Shown here piece after piece: positions 7,050 through 12,238 of a stretch of 12,238 bases of DNA. Below the pieces are notes generated by a model. That model saw nothing but the letters and a program-made list of their open reading frames with translations. It did not search any database and was not told the origin of the DNA. How positions within the stretch are numbered: position 1 is the stretch's first letter; every line of letters begins with the position of its first letter. The stretch is from Pseudomonadota bacterium (lineage in GTDB: Bacteria > Pseudomonadota > Gammaproteobacteria > Burkholderiales > SHXO01). The stretch lies in the NCBI GenBank assembly GCA_023430065.1, contig JAEZCG010000043.1, positions 1 through 12,238 of the forward strand. The letters run 5' to 3'. Made by a program: the position numbers and the translations under genes.

Positions 7050-8054
7050 CTAGGTCTGCGCACGCATGCGGAGCGCCTCGCGCATGCGGGAGAGTTCGCG
7101 CTCCCGTTCCAGCAGCAGCGTCTGCGCCTCATCCAACTCCACCGCCTGGAATCGCACGCGCGCACCGGCGGGCATCTGGGCCAGCAGCGGCAGATCGGCG
7201 CCGATGACCTCGCCCAGACGCGGGTAACCGCCGGTCGTCTGCCGGCTGGACATGAGCACGATCGGTTCGCCGTCGGGCGGCACCTGGATCGTGCCGAACG
7301 TCACCCCCGCGGAGACGACGTCGAATGCCGCTTCGGGAATCATCAGCGGACCCATGAGCCGGTAGGCCTGGCGATCGGAGTTGCTGCCGATGCGGTACTC
7401 GCTGCTCAGGAAGGTTTCCCGCGCGGCATCGCGGAACCGGCCCCAGTGGCGGCCGCGCACGAAGCGCATGCGATGTGGCCCCGGCATCAGTGCCTCCACC
7501 CGCTCCGCGGCCGCCCAGGGCGGATATGCCATCGGCGCGCGCGTCTCGCGCAACCTGCGATAGAGCGAAGGATACAGACCCGGAATCGCGGCGCCGGTGG
7601 ACAGCAGGTCGCCGCGGCGCAAGGCACGTCCCTGCCAGCCGCCGAAGCCTCCGCGCAGAAACGTGCTGCGGCTGCCGAGCACCGGATCGATGTCGAACCC
7701 GCCGGCCACCGCCAGATAGGCACGACAGCCGCGGCGGCAGGGTCCGAAATCCAGGGCGCTGCCCGCACGCACGACGACGGGTCTGGCCTTGGGGAGCGAC
7801 TCACCGTTCACGCGCGCCTCGAAGTCGGCCCCGCACACGGCGAGCAGCGTGTCCGCATTGATGGTGAAGCCGGGTCCCACCAGCGTCATCTCCAGCGTGG
7901 CCGCATGCTCGTCGTTGCCCACCAGGAGATTGGACAGCCGGTGTGAGAACTCGTCCATCACACCGCCGACCGGCACCCCGAAACGCTGGTAGCCCCAACG
8001 CCCGAGATCCTGGACAGTGGTCAGAATACCCGCGCGCAGTACCTTCAACGCCAC
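7050..8054 (-). CDS. pxpC: 5-oxoprolinase subunit C (biotin-dependent carboxyltransferase family)
   Basis: The 334-residue product belongs to the CT_A_B (KipA, urea amidolyase-related) family and is the PxpC subunit of 5-oxoprolinase, partnering PxpB and PxpA. Motifs along the chain are LRAGILTTVQDLGRWGYQRFG near the start (split as 6-15 and 16-26), GVPVGGVMDEFSHRLSN (26-42), AVAGGFDIDPVLGSRST (115-131), GSNSDRQAYRLMGP (223-236) and TTGGYPRLGEVIGADLPLLAQ (273-293). The last 25 residues are a charged helical tail. The start is the GTG at 8054, ten bases after the pxpB stop, with AGAGG overlapping that stop; the frame is open upstream but only as a shadow of pxpB. Close spacing implies transcription and probably translational coupling with pxpB. 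Its stop faces the histidine kinase stop across 133 bases. Confidence 0.92.
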   Translation of the reverse strand: MALKVLRAGILTTVQDLGRWGYQRFGVPVGGVMDEFSHRLSNLLVGNDEHAATLEMTLVGPGFTINADTLLAVCGADFEARVNGESLPKARPVVVRAGSALDFGPCRRGCRAYLAVAGGFDIDPVLGSRSTFLRGGFGGWQGRALRRGDLLSTGAAIPGLYPSLYRRLRETRAPMAYPPWAAAERVEALMPGPHRMRFVRGRHWGRFRDAARETFLSSEYRIGSNSDRQAYRLMGPLMIPEAAFDVVSAGVTFGTIQVPPDGEPIVLMSSRQTTGGYPRLGEVIGADLPLLAQMPAGARVRFQAVELDEAQTLLLERERELSRMREALRMRAQT

Positions 8055-8060
8055 GTGAGA

Positions 8061-8065
8061 CCTCT
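8061..8065 (-). promoter_or_regulatory. pxpC ribosome binding site
   Basis: AGAGG on the minus strand lies six bases before the GTG at 8054 and overlaps the last base of the pxpB stop codon. It supports a GTG start for pxpC and coupling of the two genes. Confidence 0.65.
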
Positions 8066-8817
8066 CAGCGTCCTTCCGCGAGCAGCTGCTCGTAGCGCTC
8101 CGGGGTGATGGAAACGAACCGCACCCGGTCTCCGGCCTGCAGCAGGCTCGGCGGCGTGCGTCCAAGGTCGAACAACGAGATGGGTGTGCGTCCGATGACG
8201 TGCCATCCTCCCGGACTGTCCAGCGGATAGATGCCGGTGTGTTCGCCCCCGATGGCCACGCTGCCACGCGCGACACGCGGCCGGGGCGTCGCGCGCCGCG
8301 GCGTGACCAGCCGCTCGTCCAGCCCGACCAGATACGGGAATCCCGGCATGAACCCGAGCATGCCGACATAGTACGTCGGCCGCGTATGCAATTCGACGAC
8401 CGACGCGGGCGCGAGCTCGTGCGCCAGGGCGAGTACGCCGAGGTCCTCCCCGTATTCGCCGCCATAGCACACGGGCACTTCGAGGAGCACCCCCGCAGCC
8501 GCTTCACTCTCGCCGAGGGAGTCGAGCACAGCCTGCAGGCGCTCCTGCAGCAGCGCATAGGGAACAAGACCGGTCTCTTCCGCCCCCGCGTTGCCCTTCA
8601 CTGCTACGGGATCGTAGTACACGGTCACCGAGGCGTATGCCGACACCGCTTCGTGCACGCCTGCGAGCCGCGCGGCCCCCACCGCGTCGGCGATGCGACG
8701 TGCGAGGGCGGCCGAGGATTCGCCAACACGGCCACCCAATTCCATCACCAGTGCGCGGTCGCCGAGCGGGAAGAAACCGATGCGGCCCGCACGCGGCCGG
8801 GACGGCGGCTCGCTCAT
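8065..8817 (-). CDS. pxpB: 5-oxoprolinase subunit B (allophanate hydrolase subunit 1 family)
   Basis: The 250-residue product is a CT_C_D (cyclophilin-like, KipI/allophanate hydrolase subunit 1) protein. Paired with PxpC it forms part of the ATP-dependent 5-oxoprolinase in the cytoplasm. Family motifs are FFPLGDRALVMELG (15-28), YASVTVYYDP (61-70), VPVCYGGEYGEDL (114-126), YYVGMLGFMPGFPYLVGLD (149-167), the RRATPRPRVARGSVAIGG basic/glycine stretch (174-191), and GIYPLDSPGGWHVIGRTP (195-212). Length is normal for the family. The ATG at 8817 follows the lipoprotein stop by ten bases with a modest GGGG-containing ribosome site; a longer GTG start at 8865 would overlap the lipoprotein gene and adds no conserved sequence. 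It forms a tight unit with the lipoprotein gene upstream and pxpC downstream. Confidence 0.92.
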   Translation of the reverse strand: MSEPPSRPRAGRIGFFPLGDRALVMELGGRVGESSAALARRIADAVGAARLAGVHEAVSAYASVTVYYDPVAVKGNAGAEETGLVPYALLQERLQAVLDSLGESEAAAGVLLEVPVCYGGEYGEDLGVLALAHELAPASVVELHTRPTYYVGMLGFMPGFPYLVGLDERLVTPRRATPRPRVARGSVAIGGEHTGIYPLDSPGGWHVIGRTPISLFDLGRTPPSLLQAGDRVRFVSITPERYEQLLAEGR

Positions 8818-8827
8818 GCTTGCCCCG

Positions 8828-9085
8828 TCATCCGCCGCAGCCGTCCCCCTCCCGGCTCGGCACACATTCTGTGCGCGAGCGCTGAGCGTTGGAGACGCAG
8901 CGATAGACCGTGCCGCGGCAGGTCGCGCACCAGGCGGTCTCCGATCCCATCCTCGAGAAGCGGCTGGGAATGATGCTGACCTCGCGTGTTCCGCACTGCA
9001 CGGCTTCGGCGGTCAACTTCTCCTGAGAGGCGCAGCCCGCGAGCAGGGCGCCGAGCACGATCGGAGTCGAGAGCAGTGCACGCAT
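8828..9085 (-). CDS. Small cysteine-rich lipoprotein, function unknown
   Basis: This encodes an 85-residue protein that I do not recognise. Residues 1-17 are a short lipoprotein signal peptide ending in the lipobox LLAG before C18, so the mature protein (about 68 residues) should be lipid-anchored in the cell envelope. The mature part contains six further cysteines (C31, C53, C56, C63, C74, C83), including a CxxC in AWCATCRG, which suggests disulfides or a metal site. The ATG at 9085 has no clear ribosome site; a GTG at 9121, nine bases after the CBS gene stop, would add 12 residues and also leave a usable signal. The stop lies ten bases before pxpB, so it appears to be co-transcribed with pxpB and pxpC. 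Whether it has anything to do with 5-oxoproline is unknown. Confidence 0.7.
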   Translation of the reverse strand: MRALLSTPIVLGALLAGCASQEKLTAEAVQCGTREVSIIPSRFSRMGSETAWCATCRGTVYRCVSNAQRSRTECVPSREGDGCGG

Positions 9086-9130
9086 AGGCGCAGCGAGGAC
9101 GGGGAAACGCAGGCGAGGCACGGGCGCGGA

Positions 9131-9559
9131 TCAGGAGTGGATGTATTGCTCCAGCTGCTCGATGACGAAGCGCTGCTCGGAAATGACTTCCTTCACCACA
9201 TCGCCGATGGAGACGACGCCGACCACGCGATTGTCGGCGAGCACCGGAAGGTGGCGAATCCGCTTGTCGGTCATCAGTGCCATGCACTGATCCACGGTCT
9301 GTTCCGGCACCACGCACACGACCCGCGCAGTCATGATCTCCCGCACGAGCGTCTCGCGCGACGACTTGCCGTACAGGATCACCTTGCGCGCGTAATCCCG
9401 CTCGGAGAAGATTCCTTCCAGCCGTTCGCCCTGCATCACCACCAGGGCGCCGACCTCATGCTCGGCCATCAGCCCGAGCGCGTCGTAGACGCTCGCGTCC
9501 GGAGAGATGGACAACACCCCATGCCGTTTGCCTTCGAGCAGTTGCGCAACTGTCTTCAT
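9131..9559 (-). CDS. CBS-domain pair protein
   Basis: The 142-residue cytoplasmic protein consists of two tandem CBS motifs, about residues 14-65 (SISPDASVYDALGLMAEHEVGALVV region) and 78-132 (VVPEQTVDQCMALM, then RIRHLPVLADNRVVGVVSIGDVV). Stand-alone CBS pairs (Bateman modules) bind adenosine nucleotides or related ligands and usually act as energy sensors; this kind is widespread in betaproteobacteria. The linker contains SERDYARKVILYGKSS (52-67), typical of that group. The start at 9559 is firm: AGGAGG lies five bases upstream. The lipoprotein gene begins 45 bases after its stop, so it may lead an operon that continues into pxpB and pxpC. Its ligand and target cannot be read from sequence. 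Confidence 0.9.
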   Translation of the reverse strand: MKTVAQLLEGKRHGVLSISPDASVYDALGLMAEHEVGALVVMQGERLEGIFSERDYARKVILYGKSSRETLVREIMTARVVCVVPEQTVDQCMALMTDKRIRHLPVLADNRVVGVVSIGDVVKEVISEQRFVIEQLEQYIHS

Positions 9560-9564
9560 GGCAT

Positions 9565-9570
9565 CCTCCT
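9565..9570 (-). promoter_or_regulatory. CBS gene ribosome binding site
   Basis: A full AGGAGG on the minus strand lies five bases before the ATG at 9559. It is the strongest ribosome site in the window and rules out the upstream in-frame extension. Confidence 0.85.
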
Positions 9571-9601
9571 GGTGCCGGGCCTCGTGTCGGACCGTGCCGG
9601 A

Positions 9602-9631
9602 AGTGTAGACGAGCGCGCGCGCCGCTGCCAG
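9602..9631 (-). promoter_or_regulatory. Candidate promoter of the CBS-lipoprotein-pxpBC run
   Basis: On the minus strand CTGGCA (9626-9631) and TACACT (9602-9607) lie 18 bases apart, each matching the sigma-70 consensus at four of six positions. Transcription would start near 9595, giving a leader of about 36 bases before the CBS ATG. It is the best candidate in the 224-base gap between hrpA and the CBS gene, where I see no other feature. Confidence 0.4.
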
Positions 9632-9783
9632 TGCGCGCACCCTGCTCCGGTCCCGTGGCGCAACCCGCTGTGTCGTAGACGGCCGGCGCAGTGCCGGACC
9701 GCACCAGGACGCCTCCCGCACGCGCAACCCCGCGTCGGCTTCGAGGACCACCACGTGTCACGGCGATCGGCACGCGCACGGCG

Positions 9784-12238
9784 TCAGCCGGCCGTGGCGA
9801 GTTCCGCCCAAACGCGCTCGAGGCGCTTGAACGAGACCGGATAAGGCGTCTTCAATTGTTGCGCCCAGAGGGACACGCGCAGCTCCTCCAGCATCCAGCG
9901 GAACTCCTCCAGGCGGGCATCGTGCACGCCGCGGGCGCGATCCGCGTTCAGGCGCCCCTGGTAGGCCTGCCACCAGGTCTGGATCTGCTGCATCCATTGC
10001 GCGTCCTTCGCAGGGTTGAGCGCAAACTTGTCCAGCCGCAGATGGATCGCGCGCAGATAGCGGGGCAGATGCTTGAGACGCGGAAGCGGTGTACTCACCA
10101 CGAACCCGGGCGGAAGCAGTTCCTTGAGCTGCCCGCGGATGTCGTTCATCGCCCGCTGCCAGACCGGCACCCCGGGCTGGTTGATGCGCGGGCGCAACGT
10201 CTGGTATTCGGCCAGGATCTCGCTCATGACGCGGCAGACCTCGCGCGCGACGTCGCTCAGCCGGGTCTTGGCCTTGGCCACGCGCGCCTGGAAGGCGGCG
10301 GCATCGCGCACCGGCTCGTCCTCGACGAAGAAGGCGCGGTCGCAGATCGCGTCGGTGAGCTCCTGGCGCAGTCGATCGGAGACGGCACCCTTGTCACCCG
10401 GTCTGCCGCCCTCCAGTTCCAGCAGCAGGGCATAGCGCAACGCCATCTCCTGCAGGCCGGGCAGGCTGCGAGCAAGGTACTTGACCTGCTCGGGCACTGC
10501 CAGCTGGAACAGCCGGCGGAGCCCCCGCCGCGTGGCCGCGTGCGCATCGTGCTCGGAGTCCATCACCACGAGCGCGACACTGCTACCTTCGTCCACGATG
10601 GCGGGGTAACCGATCAGCTGCTGCCCGCCGCGACTGAACTCGATCTGCTCGGGCAGCACACCGAAATCCCATTCGGTGATGCCCTTGCGCTCGAAGGCGT
10701 TGCGCGCCCGCTCGCTGAACTGCTTTCGCGCTTTCACGCCGAGCTGCGCACGCAGCGAGGCCAGATCGCGCCCCATCGCCAGCTCGCGGCCCTCGTCGTC
10801 GTCCACCACCCGGTAGTTCATGCGCAGGAACGGCGGCAGGTCGTCGAGCTTCCAGGCCTCCGGCGGCACCTCGATGCGGGTGAGCAAGCGGATCGACTGG
10901 GTGAGCCCTCCCGTGAGGCTGCCCTCGCCGATGCGCAGGTGCTCCAGTAGAGCGGTCACGTACTGAGGAACGGGGACGAAGCTGCGGCGCAGGGTCTTCG
11001 GCAGACCGCGCAGCAGATGCGCGATCTTGTCGCGCAGCAGTCCGGGCACGAGCCACTCGCAGCGCTGTTCGTCCAGCTGATTGAGCAGATGCAGGGGCAC
11101 GGTCATGGTGACGCCGTCCAGCGGATGCCCGGGCTCGAACTTGTACGACAGCGCGTAGACCACCCCGCCGATCTCCAGCGCCTCCGGGAAGCGCGCCTCG
11201 GTCACCTCGTCCGCACCGTGACGCATCAACTGCTCGCGCGTGAGGAACAGCAGCTTGGGATCCGCCTTCTCCGCCTCGCGCCGCCAGCGCTCGAACTGTT
11301 GCCCGCTCCAGATGTCGTGCGGCACGCGCGCATCGTAGAACTCGAACACCCGCTGCTCGTCGACCAGCACGTCATGACGGCGCGACTTGTGCTCCAGCTC
11401 CTCGATCTCGCGCTTCAGATCCTCGTTGTGCGCGAGGAACCTGCCCTGCGTGTTCAGCTGCGCATGCACCAATCCCTCGCGCAGGAAGATCTCGCGCGCA
11501 CCCGCCGCGTCGACCGGCCCGTAGGCGATCTTGCGCCGCGAGACCACCACCAGCCCATAGAGCGTCAGGCGCTCGTAGGCGTAGGCCTGCGCGCCGGACT
11601 TTTCCCAGTGCGGATCGTGATAGGTGCGCTTCACCAAGTGCGCCCCGACACGCTCGAGCCACTGCGCGTCGATGGCCGCGCACGTGCGTGCATACAGCCG
11701 CGTGGTTTCCGTCAGTTCCGCAGCCATCAACCAGGGCGGCCCTTTCCTGCGCAGCGGCGAACCGGGAAAGATCGCGAACTTGATGGCACGCGCGCCCAGG
11801 TAGACGCCGGCCTCGTCCGATTTCGCGCCGATGTTGCCGAGCAGGCCGGACAGGATCGCCCGGTGCAACTGCTCGTAGGTGGCCGGCGTCTGATTGAAGC
11901 GCCAGCCGGACTCGGACACCTGAGCGTGCAGCTGGCCGTGCAGGTCGCGCCACTCGCGCAATCGCACGTAGGACAGGAAGTTGTCGTGGCACAGCTGGGC
12001 CAGCTTGCGGTTGGACTTCTTGTGCGTCAGCGCATCGTCGAAGAACTTCCACAGCTCCAGCAGTCCGAGGAACTCGGACCGCTCGTTGGCGAACTGCGCG
12101 TGCGCGGCATCGGCCGCCTCGGCCTTCTCCATCGGCCGGTCGCGCGGATCCTGGATCGCCAGACCGGCCGCGATCACCAGCATCTCGGTGAGGCAGTTCT
12201 CGTCGCGGGGCCCCCCGCACAATCGGCCCCGGGCGATT
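9784..12238 (-). CDS. hrpA: HrpA-type ATP-dependent RNA helicase, C-terminal part (5' end outside window)
   Basis: The frame stays open to the right edge, so about 817 C-terminal residues of a protein usually near 1300 are present; the DEAH motor domains lie outside. The visible part starts at the end of the helicase-associated domain (ENCLTEMLVIAAGLAIQDPRDRP, characteristic of HrpA). It continues through the OB-fold region with ILSGLLGNIGAKSDEAGVYL and ARAIKFAIFPGSPL, then AAELTETTRLYAR and KRTYHDPHWEKSGAQAYAYE. The last approximately 590 residues are the long DUF3418 domain specific to HrpA, ending VSFKRLERVWAELATAG. HrpA is a cytoplasmic DEAH RNA helicase, in E. coli linked to fimbrial mRNA processing and rescue of stalled ribosomes. 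No terminator is apparent after the stop. The identity is firm; activity cannot be judged because the ATPase motifs are not in the window. Confidence 0.93.
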   Translation of the reverse strand, partial: IARGRLCGGPRDENCLTEMLVIAAGLAIQDPRDRPMEKAEAADAAHAQFANERSEFLGLLELWKFFDDALTHKKSNRKLAQLCHDNFLSYVRLREWRDLHGQLHAQVSESGWRFNQTPATYEQLHRAILSGLLGNIGAKSDEAGVYLGARAIKFAIFPGSPLRRKGPPWLMAAELTETTRLYARTCAAIDAQWLERVGAHLVKRTYHDPHWEKSGAQAYAYERLTLYGLVVVSRRKIAYGPVDAAGAREIFLREGLVHAQLNTQGRFLAHNEDLKREIEELEHKSRRHDVLVDEQRVFEFYDARVPHDIWSGQQFERWRREAEKADPKLLFLTREQLMRHGADEVTEARFPEALEIGGVVYALSYKFEPGHPLDGVTMTVPLHLLNQLDEQRCEWLVPGLLRDKIAHLLRGLPKTLRRSFVPVPQYVTALLEHLRIGEGSLTGGLTQSIRLLTRIEVPPEAWKLDDLPPFLRMNYRVVDDDEGRELAMGRDLASLRAQLGVKARKQFSERARNAFERKGITEWDFGVLPEQIEFSRGGQQLIGYPAIVDEGSSVALVVMDSEHDAHAATRRGLRRLFQLAVPEQVKYLARSLPGLQEMALRYALLLELEGGRPGDKGAVSDRLRQELTDAICDRAFFVEDEPVRDAAAFQARVAKAKTRLSDVAREVCRVMSEILAEYQTLRPRINQPGVPVWQRAMNDIRGQLKELLPPGFVVSTPLPRLKHLPRYLRAIHLRLDKFALNPAKDAQWMQQIQTWWQAYQGRLNADRARGVHDARLEEFRWMLEELRVSLWAQQLKTPYPVSFKRLERVWAELATAG

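Noticed and set aside
8200..9844. Long plus-strand frames opposite pxpB, lipoprotein, CBS and hrpA
   Set aside because: They are antisense to clearly recognised genes with proper starts, and lack ribosome sites and recognisable domains.
9691..10950. Plus-strand 419-codon frame
   Set aside because: It runs antisense to the DUF3418 region of hrpA; its Leu/Gln/His-rich translation is typical of a reverse-strand shadow.
1..12238. Mobile elements, CRISPR arrays, tRNA or rRNA genes
   Set aside because: I looked for transposase motifs, spaced direct repeats, terminal inverted repeats and cloverleaf-like sequence in the gaps and found none.

Overview
The window looks like GC-rich chromosomal DNA from a betaproteobacterium, probably a polyhydroxyalkanoate (PHA) producer. 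This rests on a phasin with its own sigma-70 promoter, codons strongly biased to G/C in the third position, and a full-length HrpA with a DUF3418 tail, which is common in beta- and gammaproteobacteria. I see no insertion sequence, phage gene, CRISPR array, tRNA or rRNA. The taxonomic call is inference.

Layout from left to right. Positions 1-302 hold an unassigned edge segment followed by a well-formed phasin promoter, flanked by TGCA-rich dyads that look like operators. The phasin gene (303-839, +) ends at a strong intrinsic terminator (861-888). Facing it is a long minus-strand gene for an HDOD-REC-GGDEF protein (917-2911), an intact c-di-GMP synthase by its motifs. A 308-base stretch without a convincing gene follows. 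Then comes pxpA (3220-4008, -), divergent from a large plus-strand membrane histidine kinase with four PAS domains and a NarL-type transmitter (4103-6916). A 23-codon hydrophobic reading frame (6966-7037, +) lies just beyond the kinase. From 7050 to 9559 there is a compact minus-strand run, in transcription order: a CBS-pair protein, a small cysteine-rich lipoprotein, pxpB and pxpC. The right end (9784-12238, -) is the C-terminal two-thirds of an HrpA-type RNA helicase whose N-terminus lies outside the window.

How the genes fit together. PxpA, PxpB and PxpC form the bacterial ATP-dependent 5-oxoprolinase, which turns 5-oxoproline back into glutamate. Here the set is split: pxpB and pxpC are adjacent, while pxpA lies on the same strand about 3 kb further on, beyond the opposite-strand histidine kinase. 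Two signalling proteins (the diguanylate cyclase and the orphan kinase) therefore border pxpA, and the phasin belongs to carbon storage.

The content is mostly recognisable chromosomal gene families, and I do not see a clear undescribed system. The points that deserve a second look are the paired dyads around the phasin promoter, the split pxp locus, the paired-cysteine motif repeated in two PAS domains of the kinase, and the cysteine-rich lipoprotein fitted tightly between the CBS gene and pxpB.
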